Position numbers and translations under genes: made by a program. Below are positions 25,501 through 37,900 of a stretch of 64,000 nt of DNA, piece after piece; position 1 is the first letter of the stretch; each line of letters opens with the position of its first letter. Where the stretch lies: contig VZTJ01000081.1 in the NCBI GenBank assembly GCA_013397795.1, forward strand, positions 127,649-191,648, read 5' to 3'. The DNA comes from Orthonyx spaldingii (Eukaryota; Chordata; Aves; Passeriformes; Orthonychidae). Under the pieces are notes generated by a model that did no database searches, had not been told where the DNA came from, and was given only the letters and a program-made list of their open reading frames with translations.

Positions 25501-28500
25501 AAGCCTGGTTCGATCAGCTTGAATAGACTTCCATTTGTACAAAGAAAAAGGGAAAAAAATTTTGCATTTTTCCTTGCCCATCCCTATGTGGCTCATCAAA
25601 ACCCAGTCTCCCACATGCAATTCTTTAAGCTATGTATGTAGAAGGAAACATGAAACAGAAGGATTTCTTCCCCCCTCAGACAAATTAAATCAATTCCCCT
25701 GTCATGCACTAGTGCTAAGGCACTGCCATCTAGTGTGAAAAATCAATATAACAAAGAAAGAGGAAAAACAGAAAGGAAAAAAAAAATATAAAGAGCATTT
25801 ACAAAAAAGCAGATGAAATACTATTGGCTTCCATCATTTTTGAATACCCACACATTATATTCATAATATTCCTCATTCCACTTTATGGAAAAGCCCTCCC
25901 TATTACGGAAAATCCCTGACCTGATAGGCTGCAATGGATTCCATTAGATGGTACTGTGTCATGTCAGACAAACTCAGCAGAGCCCTTAGTCCCAGTAGCC
26001 TCATTTTGTGTAACTGTGTGAAACTAAGATTCTATAGTACTGAATGGTAGAAACCTCTTTCTAGAAAAGAGCTTTTTCTTAATTGCCACATAATTTACTG
26101 CAAATTTAGAGTTTCAGGACTTGATTCTCTAAATCATGTTATATGGAAAGCATTGCAACGTAGCAATCTGCAAGACCAGAAAATCAGAAATTTTTTTGAT
26201 TTTGTCACTTTGTGGACTAGCTAAAGATTTTCTCTTGCCTTCCAAACATTCCTGTCCATGCAGCCCCGGCTTCCTTTGTTTTGTGTCCTGTGAAATTACC
26301 TACAATTGTTCAATGAACATGCAAAAGGTTTGACCTGTTTCGCTTGGACCAGTTTTGCACAGATAAAGTTAAGCACATATGACACGAGCCAGTGGAGCAT
26401 AGATAGGATAAATTTACAATAGTTGCAGAGGCTTCACAAAGACCAGTGATTATAAACACCTTTATATTATTTAATATTTCTGCAACTTGTTGTAATCTCT
26501 GTATTACCACCGTGATGATCAAGAGTTTTAAACACTTGAGTAACACTGTTGTCTACTTCTTTCCAGAACTGTAGCAAGACAGTGTTACCTACTGTTTGGC
26601 TGGTGCAGATATTCTTTATCATCCTTAACAGAATTCTCTTTAGAATACAAGCTCTATCAATGAGTTGTGTGAACTCAAAGTTCACACAATACAAGTTTGT
26701 ATAAAATAATTTAGGAATTCTTTCATGTAGCAAGCCATACTGCAAAACAAACATTGCAACATTATAAACATTCTAATAATCACCATGGATCAAGGAGGTA
26801 TTCATTTAACTTTTGTAAAATGTACACAAACTAACAACAGTTACACATCATATGCCAATGTGATTCTGGTCTATAGGGGTACAGCCTTCTATTTCATGCA
26901 GGTTGTAAAAAGAAATAAGGTATCCTGTCAGTTATTCAAAGACTGTCAATAGAATTATAAAGAAAAATACTTTCCAGAAAGAACTTAGTTATATATATCT
27001 CCCAAGGCCCCATAATATGAATTAGTTATAATATTAAGCCAGGATATCACAATCTAGCTGTCTTTTCTTTAAATATTTTGACTGTTAAATACAGACAGAT
27101 AAATTTATATATGTGATGCATAGATTTAAGATTGATATCTTACATTTAAGAAATTATATAATGGGAATATTGTATTGCTACACTACTATCACAGTTCCAA
27201 TGTTAGTCTACAAATAAGGGTGGAAAGAGGGCACTGAAAACATAGTGAAACGTAGCACAGTAGACACTGGGCTACTGATTTACATGATCATACGTGAGTT
27301 TCGGACTTTAAGAACATAAAGCAATTATCTGGTCCTCAAGATTGCGATGAAAAATTTGCAGCACATGATGCAGACATAAGCAAAGTTAATAGACTAATTA
27401 AAGTCTAAAGATGAATCTGAAAAGTCCTGAAATAATGAAGTTGCCCGTGAAAATCACTGAGGGACCAAGCTCCACAATCCACTGCTTATAGGCCACTGCA
27501 CCAATCAGGAAGAGGAGAGGGACATACTGAAAACCTTTGGCTGCTGTTCCTCACAATCCCTTCTTCCCCTCTCTAGGGAAGCCATCTCCACCAAGCAAAT
27601 ACAGCCAAGCCAAAGGGTTTTTAATACCACGTCACTTCAGTTTCAATTTTTATTTAATGTGGACACAGAGGGACAGACTAGCTGACACCATCAGACATCC
27701 AAATGCCCTCTAGGTGGATGTAGGTGAGGTTGTAACAAGGGTATCTGTACCAATCTGCTCAATTCCTCCAACACAATCAATAGTGATAGAAATACACTAT
27801 ACCTTAACATGTGCCCTGCCTAGAAGAATAACTTTTGAGAAGAAAACATATTACTAGGCATAACTGACACAATTTCATTGATATTGAAAGAGCTTTGACA
27901 ACTTACAACTGTCACAAGAACTTACTTATGATCTTTTTATTATGCTGCTTCTCTATGACCATGTATCTATATTTATCTATTAGATGTCAGTCAAGGCAAG
28001 CAATACTTCTGTTTAAGTTTGTTGTCATAAGGGAATTTTTAACAGCACAGAGAACCTCCAGAACCTCCTACATCACTTCAGCAATCTTTTCAGTAATGTG
28101 GGAAAAGCAAGAGGAATATCCAACCTTTTTTTGTATAATCATAGTTACTAGTGCCTCATATCCTATTCTTACATTAAAATTTCAAGAAGGAAAAAATTCA
28201 AACTGTTGAAATATCCTAATAATTAATTACCTTGTATTTATGCTATGCATCCATTCAGCAACATATTACTAACAAGTAACTCAGTATTGCTCATATTTCC
28301 TTTATTATTACTTTTTTAAGTTTTCCGGGCTACCAATATAATCCTCTTCAGCATTTTTGCAGTTGCTACATAAATTGATTCAAGCTATGCTAGGGGAAAA
28401 ATACAGAGGTTGAAAAATAGCAGCAAAAAAATATGTCACAATAAAGGAACTCAACACTGATTAAAACCATCAAAATGGAGAGAAACCCAAAGAAATCCAA

Positions 28501-28940
28501 AGCAGTCTGTCACCTTTGTGAGACACACCACTAGAATCTCTCCAAAGAATGACAATAAAAATGATTAGGGGTTTAAACAGTGGTGATTTGCTAAATTTGT
28601 GAGAGTTCTTTCTTCAAGCAACATGTGATCAACAACCACAGTGCTATCCAATATGCAGTTCGATTATTTTTTTCAGATACTTTCTTAACTGTGGCCTATT
28701 TAACATTCTATGGTTTTGAATTTGGGCCAGAAAGTCCTATAAGAAACTTTGTCCTGAAGCAATTGTTTCCATTCTGACAGGACACACAGATATAAGTAAA
28801 AGGACAACATAAAACTTTGAATAGTCAGAATTCATAGCTTTCTAGCATCTACTTGATTTACCTGCAGCAGTTCACTTCTCCTTTCCTGAGCAGTGTTTTC
28901 AAATAGCCAATGTCAGTGTAAACCACATCAGAGAAGAGAA
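22575..28940. other. Gene-free AT-rich intronic DNA
   Basis: No exon, LTR or CR1 recognised over more than 6 kb. A T-rich tract lies at 24660-24680. Short open frames on both strands look like background. Confidence 0.5.
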
Positions 28941-29133
28941 CCACAGGATAACTTAGGAGTCAGTCCAACCCCCTGCTCAAAAGCACGGTCAGTTATGAGG
29001 TTGGATCAGGTTAGCAGGGCTTGATCCAGACAAGTCCTGAAAGCCTCCAACGATGCACAACATGCACAGCAACACTGCACAGCCTGTTCCAACACCTGGC
29101 TGCCTTAATGGAGGAAATGTTTTGCCTTTTATC
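28941..29133 (-). mobile_element. CR1 LINE 3' fragment (older copy)
   Basis: The plus strand shows reverse-complement CR1 landmarks: GTCAGTCCAACCCCCTGCTC, AAGCACGGTCAG, GCTTGATCCAGACAAGTCCT, GAAAGCCTCCAACGATG and ACAGCCTGTTCCAACACCTG. Divergence is higher than in the 13901 copy, suggesting an older insertion. Confidence 0.85.
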
Positions 29134-30379
29134 AAGGAACTTTTAAGTCTATTAAGAAGCTTGAAAGCTGAGTGTTATGTGCCTACCACATGTAACATTT
29201 AACACTTTTAATTTCCTGACTGACATTCTAAAATCATATACCTTTTTGAATAGAAATTATGGGAACATGCTCTGGACCAGCAGTAATTGTCTAGTAATTT
29301 GCAACATTCTTGCTATATGACTGCTTGATAATAGAGTAAATAGCTTTTACTAGTATTGTTCTCACTGCTATAAACTGACTTAATTGAGCAAATTAATGAA
29401 TGAGAGATAACCACTGCTAGAAATCAAGGTGAACTTCGGCAAAATGTCCGTTTCTGGATTGCTAAACCTACACTATAACTATAGGATAAGAAAGGAAAGA
29501 AATAAGTGTGCTTTATTGCCAGTCACAGAGGTGATAAAAAAACCCCTAAATTTTCCAAACCAGCAGTCGAAATTCAAATTTGTCTATCCCTGCTGCTTGC
29601 CTGGTACTCAAAGTGCAGATGGAAATTTTCACTGAACTTGACTGGATTTTCTGAAAATACATTCAAGATTGAAAGCATTGATTTTGAGGTCAATTTTAGT
29701 CTCCTGTTATTCTCAAATGTGATTCATCATATGGTTCATTAAAAAGGTTAACTATTTTTACTAGTAGCTTCATTATGATGACAGAGGATAATCCTGATTC
29801 CAAAATCATGTATTAACATATTTTTGAAAAACAAAATGTATCTTCTCAAAGTTCAGAATATTTTTATTGTGTTCAGAAAATGTTAGCAACCACCACTGGT
29901 TCCTTCATACCTTTATGCATCATGTGTGACAATATAAAAAGTCTTGCATGCATCATTAATATTAATTATAAAAGAAACATTTTGCCATAGTCTAAAAAGC
30001 ACATAATTTTTTCCAATTTTTTTTATTCCAGGTTACCAATTGCTTGTAACAGTTGCTTTTGTGCCTCCATACTTTGCAGACAAATGCAAAGAATATTTAG
30101 ATTAACTATATTAAGTTTGAAGTTACTATTGAATTTAAGCTGCTTCAGCAGCATGGTTGCAGAAATACCTACAGTGTGCCATACCACTGCATAAATATTA
30201 GTTAGACGCAACTCTTGACTTGACAGTGCCTTTGACGAAGAACCCTTTGGTTTTCCTGCATAAAAATAACTCAATGGGTTATTTCTTGTGTATTTTGTGC
30301 TACAACAAGTTTTAGAAATTGTGGAATACCCCACTCTGACTCGTTGCTCTGGTATTCTGAAGCACAGAAGCAGACCTGT
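29134..30379. other. Gene-free AT-rich intronic DNA
   Basis: Nothing recognised besides short open frames with background composition. Confidence 0.5.
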
Positions 30380-30730
30380 GATTATGGTGCCCGGCCAGAG
30401 CACCTTGGAGGATGCAGCTCTTGGCTTATTTGCTGGTGTTCACAGAGTGCAGACATGGCCCCCAGGGAACACCCCTTGGGCTGTACTAGCCCTGACAGAC
30501 CCACTGGGTTTTCCCAACCTGCCCAGGACCCATTCCAGCTGTCCCCCCTCGGGCTGGCAGACCCCAAGGCAGCAGCACGGACACTCTCCAGCTCCCCTCT
30601 CCAGTTCCCCGTGGCCTTGACATCCACCTTGCCAAGCCCACCCCAAAGCACCATGAGCCCCACATGTGCTTTTGGCAAGGGTGACAAATGTTCTGCCTTG
30701 CCCCTAAGTCCATGTCAGACTCCTCAAAAC
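30380..30730. other. Unclassified GC-rich island in the intron
   Basis: About 350 bp of C-rich plus-strand sequence with sharp edges against AT-rich flanks. It is open in several frames on both strands (plus 30344-30802, 152 codons; minus 30687-30382, 101 codons). That pattern follows from base composition, not from coding constraint. Low CpG content argues against a promoter island. A repeat fragment such as an LTR piece is the likeliest explanation. Confidence 0.35.
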
Positions 30731-33700
30731 AGAAAAGTAAAACCATCTTCTGAAGACATGGACTTGCACAGGCCATGGAGATTTTATTCATGGCATCCCT
30801 AGAAATTGGATTTAGGAAGGAAGCACTGCCAGGAGACAGTCGCTGGGGATCTGATTAGACAGACAGCATTTAACCTAATCTCCTCTGCCACAAGCATATT
30901 CTGCTTCCTGTAATCAAATGTGATCACAGATGCAATTATTTAGGGGCATAATTCCACCAATTTAGACACCAAACTATTACAGCTACAGGTGGAAAAAATA
31001 AATACTGAAAGTAGAGGAATAAAAATGTGTGTTGTTATGACTGGAGGCTGAACTACTAGACAGCTAAAAGTCATATGAAGATACAAACTTAGCAGGTTAT
31101 GAGATAAAATTCCAAAAGTTCCAATAATCTTCAAGTATCTAAATAATAAACATTTCTGAAAACTTTGTCCCTTCTGTCCCAAAGAATTACAGGGTTATTT
31201 TGAAGCCAAAGGATATCATTATCTGCTACTCCATATGTTTGGGGGGGAGCAAAACCACACAGGCTGTGTCCGTCACTAAGATTTAGAAAGGTTATATTCA
31301 TTTTCTGCATCCCCAGAAACAAACTGACAGTGTGAAGATGAGAAATTTATATTTGCAAGTTATGATAACATTAAGATAGGTAAACAAGCACAGCTTTCTG
31401 AGGGATTGCTAACAGAAAAAATCAAAGTCTATGGGTCCTGGGAAAGTAAAAATTCCAAGCAAGATTGCTATTCACAGTGGTCTTAGCTCCATGCCTTAAA
31501 GAGTTTTCTTTTACTCTTTAAATATGATAAGGCTTCACCACACTTACAGATTCTGACAATTCCTGCTCCAAAGAAGGGGTACTTCAAATGGGTAAGTCAT
31601 GCAGAAAGGCAGGTTGTGGGATTTAATGCCAAAATTTTGAAATTAAAACAGAACAGGAACAACCTTGTTTGAACAACAGTCCCATTCTATCTTGCATCAC
31701 AAATAGCTAAATTAGTTTGTTCTTTCTTTTTTCCCCCTGAAGTCCATGTAGCTTCAGCAATATTGATCACGCTTTTATAAAGCTGTATAATGGTATTTTT
31801 AGAAAGACAGAATGAGTGATATTTATATTACCAAACACTGGAAAGAGACAAAAATAGATGGAAAGGCAAGAGTAGCCATGCCTCTGCTTTGTTTCAGATC
31901 TGCTCAAAAGCCACAGCAGGCATTAACAACAGAAATAGTAACAGCTGTCTGAAAAGAACAACACTGAGAAGTGACTGCCTATAAAAGGATGACTCTGAGA
32001 AGAAAGGGAAAGAAAATGTGTTTTCCAAGAAAAACTAGCAAAATGTGTTGTTTAGTTTTAATCTTTCTCCACTGTATTATCTACACATTACACTGATTAA
32101 ATTGTTGGCACTCAATTTTAGTGATTTATTTTATCTGCCTTCCAGCCCTTCTGTAGTTGATTTTCATATTATTTTGTATTCATGAGTTTCACTGAGAATA
32201 AAAAAGGTTAGATTAAGAACCAGAGTGTTAGAGAATACTGTATACACAAAATGGACATTTGTCATTACTGTCATAGTTTTGCAAGTATGGTTGTTTTAAT
32301 GATAATTTGACTAACAAAAGAGGGGGAATCTCAAACTGTTAGTAAGAGGTTAAGAAAATAACCTTTTTGCAGAAAAGTTATTTATATAATCATGAATATA
32401 TGCAATTCTGGGCCTTTTTGCTCCTATCATTAAATAAAGAGTTTCAGCGATCCCTGTGACAAATAGAAAATACTCACCAATAGAAAGCTTTTGGAATGAT
32501 AGTACACTTTTAATAACTTCCGTGGAACAGGGTGACAGATGTAATCCTTAACAGAACCTCTAAACATCTGCATTCAATAAAATATAGAACAATTTCACTA
32601 TTAACTTAAGTAGCAGGAGAATGCTTACAACAAAATGTCCCTGAGCACTAACACTTCTCTCTTTGGGAATATCTGTAAATACTAGTAAAGGGTGAAACGC
32701 AGCAAGGATGAAATGTAGGCCAAGCGAAGACTTGGAATATTTACTTTCATTTATAAAATTCAATGATGATGTTGATTTTTCCCCTCAGTTTCCCAGCCCA
32801 CACCTTCTACCCCTGAACAGGTGTGCAGAATGCACTAGTTGCCATGTGTAGTTGCACTTGTAATTGGATTGTTATCTCTGTATTGAGTTATTCGCAGTAT
32901 TTTTTTTTAAAAAGTGTTATACCAATCCCTTCAAAAGGAAGTCCTATTATTTTTTATTCTATAAGCTACTCTACTTTTCTTTATTTGCTAAGTACGTGTC
33001 ATTGGGACAGAAGACAGGTCAGGTCCAGGGTATGTAACTGTAGCAGTACAAAGCCAACCCAGAGGCGTTGGCAGTCCCCAGAGGCAGCAGCTCCTGTCTC
33101 CACACCTCTTTTGCTCAGAACCTCTGTCACTGGGTTCAGGCATATTGCGAACAATGAGAAAAGGCAAAACTACATTTTGACCCAGCTACTCTTAGTTGCA
33201 AGATATTAATGAAGGAATCATTGCATCAGCTGTAACTGAGAGCAGTCTTCACACTACGTAAGGCCAGGCAGACCCCACAGCACAAAGAATGGGCAAACAC
33301 ACTGTTCCCTATCTTTGAAGCCATATCTCCTCTTTTAAGCAACTCTGGGAAAGACAAGATACAACTAATTTCACAAAGAAATAATATTTTCATAAAAGTG
33401 TTTTTAAAGCATTATATTCATCTTGTTGCTAGAAACATGAAGGTCATTAATACCACTGTGATTCTTGCTGGTGAAGCCCCCAAAACATTTAGAGATGTGA
33501 TGGCATGAATGGAGTTGCACCTTGCAGCAAGATGCACTCTTTAGTTTGTCTTCTGAAGCTACACTGTCAAAATGTAACAAACATGACAAGTTTAGCTACC
33601 ACAATCTGGTAAAATGCAACCAAATTGGAATGGCATTAGTTTCTAAAGTTGCCATAAAAATTGCAAATCATCACTGCTGAACTCCTGACAGGATTTTGTT

Positions 33701-34529
33701 ATGAAACCAAATAACCACTCGTGTAGTTTGAATTCACTTTTATGTGAGGGACTAGCACAGACTATTTGTTGCTTCAGTCCCAGTGAAGTTGCAATTTTGA
33801 ATGGAACTTGATCCTGAGTTTCACACACTGTTAGTCCTTATATATATATAGTTAGTCCCATTTAGGTCAAAGAAAAAAAAAAAAAACAAGAAAAGGAATT
33901 AATTCACTGAATATTCTTGAATTTATATGAGGTAAAAGCCAAATGTGCAATGGCCATCACTGGCTTAAAAATAAAAATAATACAAAACATTTAAATGAAA
34001 GTACTTCATCTCTGCTGAGAATGATATTTTACACATAGCACTTTTTTCTCCTAACATTTATTCAATATATGAATTTTAAGTAGAGTATAAATTACTTCTT
34101 CTGAAAAAGAACATGCAGCTTGATCAAGCTGGAGTGAACAAGCTCCCCAGGAAATCCATCATGAAGCATTTGATTTGCTAAAGGAAAATGAAATTTGCCT
34201 AGTAATTTTTTTTTTAAGGATTTTTCCACTGGACTTTCAGTGGCTCCGTTTATAAAAGAGCTAGGATTTGACCGGCATTAGTACTCCACATGCTTTAAGA
34301 AATAAAGGTCTTGTAAGGAGAAATGAAATAAAATCATCCTTAGATACAAAATAACATGAGTTTGTTAGGTTAGGATCTTAGCTGGTATAGTGCCTTCAAC
34401 TTTTTTTGATCATTGTCCAATAACCACCAACCAAATAATCAGTCTGTAGAGTGAAAAAGCCCTGCAAACACGACCCTGGCCAGCTTAACTCTGTAACAGA
34501 CTTCTCACATGACTCTAGCAGTAAAGGAC
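30731..34529. other. Gene-free AT-rich intronic DNA
   Basis: Contains a (TA)n run (33839-33850) and an A-run near 33872. The plus-strand open frame 32823-33209 has no recognisable similarity. Confidence 0.5.
33839..33850. repeat. (TA)n dinucleotide run
   Basis: About six TA units beside an otherwise unremarkable AT-rich segment. Confidence 0.8.
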
Positions 34530-34930
34530 TTCTTTAGATAGTACTCCAGGTAGAAAATCTGAAGCAAAATCTGAGAGCTAACGCAGAGCAGGCCTGCACC
34601 ATTCGCCTCTCCCGCAGTGTGTGACCCCCAGGACCTGCCGAGTTGCTGGGACAATGTAGGGCAATGCTGAGCTGGCTGCAAGCTCCACTAAGCACCACAC
34701 CAGTCTTGAGCTGCTCAGAACCCCAGCGGGGCGAGATGGATGCACACCACCCTGTGCGCTTTCCTTCACCCATCTGGCTATTCTGAGCTCATCCTTAAAC
34801 TGGTAACACACCAGAACATGATCAGTTACTTCTGGTCGCTTTGTCCAGGCCATGCTGGTGTTCAGCTGGACCAAGAAGAGGGCCTTTCCTGTGCCTCTTC
34901 TCTCCTTGCACCCACAGAATCTTACTTTTG
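34530..34930. other. Unclassified GC-elevated patch
   Basis: About 400 bp with open frames on both strands (minus 34874-34578, 98 codons). A pyrimidine tract ending in CACCCACAG near 34918 looks like a splice acceptor on the plus strand, but the frame behind it closes at once. Product not recognised; probably an old repeat. Confidence 0.3.
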
Positions 34931-37900
34931 ACCTCTGAAAGAGCTGCCTGAGCAGTTTTCATTTCTGGAGACCTGTATTTAAATGTGGAACTATAGCTGG
35001 AAAGCGGATAATGTGACAATCAATGAACTCCCTCTTGGTGCAAATCGTAGTGAATTTTTGTTTGCCACACAAATTCTCACCCCAGAATAATGAATGTGGT
35101 ATTTGCAGCAAAGGAGAAGACCAGTCATAGTGAAATACCAGCCATATCATACTGAGAAAGCAAACATATTGCAAAATATATTTTATTAGCAGTAATGTTT
35201 TAATTTTAAATCATCAGTCTGGAATAATATTAAAAGGAAAGCTTTTGTATGCATAACTTCTGTGCTTAAACAGTAGATAACTAGAATTTCATGTTGACAT
35301 TGAAGAAAAAATAAGATATGATTTGCTCATCTTACTGTGCAAGAATAAACATTTCCCTGCAACTACTGTCATAAATCCTTGAAAATCTATGAAATGATCT
35401 GACACCAAGAAGTGGTTTTCCTGCAAAATATTGCCGATCCAGCAAAGTCAGCTTTTCTAACACTGGCACTTTTTTCCCCAAGCAATCCACAAGAAGTACC
35501 AGTCTGGGATAATATCAAAACCAGTGTGTTTCCATTTCTTGACATCAGAAATAACAGCTGATTCCATCAATTTTTGCTTATTCCTTATCTAGCATTGATC
35601 CTGGTATGTAATATCCAAGATAGTTGGTTTTCTTTGTTAATCTCTAATTTCATTTTTAAAATACCACTCAACATTTTCAACACTCAGCTCTAAATACTAA
35701 AGACTCTACAATACTTAAAAACATGATTTTACTGTAGCAAGATCAGAAGCTGGAGACAATTCATAAAATGCAATCCCAAATCATTGTATTGAGTTATGCA
35801 AATTTTGATTGAAGTGTAAAAAAAAAAATCAGGAGGTTCCTGGCACAGTTTTTCACAGCAGCACTGTCTTTATACCAGCTGTAGACAAATGCAGGTTATT
35901 TTCATTATTTATTAAAGAGTCAAATCTGCTCAAGGTTCTCTTTAATCTAATATTTTAAAATAATTCTGAAATAAAGTCTATTGGTTGTAATGATGACTAG
36001 CATCAGAATACCAGTTTCAGTAGACTAGATTATCACACGTTATATCAAGTGGCAGCATAAGAGTAATATTCTTATATTAGTAATTATGACTGTACCCTTT
36101 GATTCATCCCTTTGCATTCAGCAACATATATTTTGAAAGAATGACAAGATAAGGAGCAGTATATTTTTTATTTATTTTTAAACTGTATTAAGGGTTGACC
36201 TGGAATCATAAGACAGAATATCCTGAAGCTCTGCATCAGTTTTCCAAAGCCAAAGGACTGCCTACAAAATCTCTCTTTAAAGGGCTTTGCTCAATAGTCC
36301 TGTCAGAAACAACATTTCTAGATCGTGATACTGTTAGAAATCTGAAGCTTTTCTACACTGTGCTTGTGATGCTGATTTAATCCTTCACATCATCCTGCCC
36401 CACCAAAAATTTGTACTCTAATCTTTGAGGCTCTTGTTCAAGTTCAAAGTAAACTGTCCAAATTTATCTCCATGTGTCACAGAGAAGTAATAACCTTCTC
36501 TTTTTTCTCTTGGTCTCCTTTTTCTCCTCAATGTCTTACACATATTTATTCCAGGTTAAAAAAAATAGCACAGATACACTCCACATATTAAAAACTCCAC
36601 CAAACATGCAGTGATGGATGAAGAATATCTTGACATGGTCACAGTAACCACTTTCACGATGGCTCTCACACTACTCTGCCCTCAAAAGAGCAGGTTAGGG
36701 TTATCTGCCAATCCACCAATCCCTCACTATCCCAGTGGGATGCTGAACTGGTTTTGGCACTTATAGAGCAACTAACACCTCAAAGTATTTTACATGCAAT
36801 GACACAAACAATGTTGGTTAGGTTTCATTGTTGTTGCGTGGGGGTTTTTGGGAAGGTTGCTGGTATCATTTTGTTTGAGTTTGGGGTTTTGTTTTTTCAA
36901 AATACCAGATTGTCTCCTAAAACTTCATTGCTTCGAACTGCTTATTCCCCACCAATTACAAATTTATTATCACTTGTTTCTGACAATTTCCACAGCAACT
37001 AATGTAATCTCAGAGTGCTGTGACTTCAAGTGGAAAATAAGTACCATAAATCCATGCTAATGTCACCTGTGAAAAAACAAAAACAAGAGAAAAGGAAAAC
37101 AGAAACTGTCATATGTGAAACAGGAGTGTCAACACAGAAAACATGTCAAAATTTTCAGGAAATATTACTGTATTTTCCTTATAATAAAGATGTCAGTTCA
37201 GCACAGTAAGCTTTCAGCTGAGCACAATACTCTCAACACCCCTAAGTCACATTGCATAGCAGATGTTAAATGTAAAATCTATTAGGACCAATTAGATCCT
37301 ACAGAAGGAAAAAAATAGTAATAGCATGCATGCACAGGCAATCTTGCATTACACAACTGCACTGAGAGATACGGTGAATCACAAAAAAAAATCCCCCCCC
37401 AAAAAACATTAATCATGTAAATTTCACCCTTTTCTCACAAAGACATCAGCTAACAGAAGATATGTTGCAGTGTTTGCAGCCACAGGAAGAAGCAAGTTCT
37501 CACGTCTCCAGTTAGAAGCAACTTTTGTGAAGGCCATAACCTATTGCATATCAACAGATAATTAATTAATCTGTCATCCTCTATGGCAGTGTGAAACTAA
37601 GCAGCCGAAGAGTTTGAGCTTCCTTCCCAAACTGCATTTCATGTTACACTAACCTGACCCAAGTCATCATCATGTGTACTAAGGTGAGAGTTTTAATAGC
37701 ATGGAGCCAAGTTATTGGGGGGAAAAGCAAACAAGCAAAAAGAAAAAAAAAAAAAGTTTGTGGTACTCTGATAGAGCCTTTTCACTGCCATGTGGAAGTT
37801 TACTCCTTTAACTGACCATTAAGAGACAGAGACAGGATTTGTAATGGGCACATGGAACAGATCTATGAGCACTTTTCAGAACTAAGCCACCAATCCAAGG

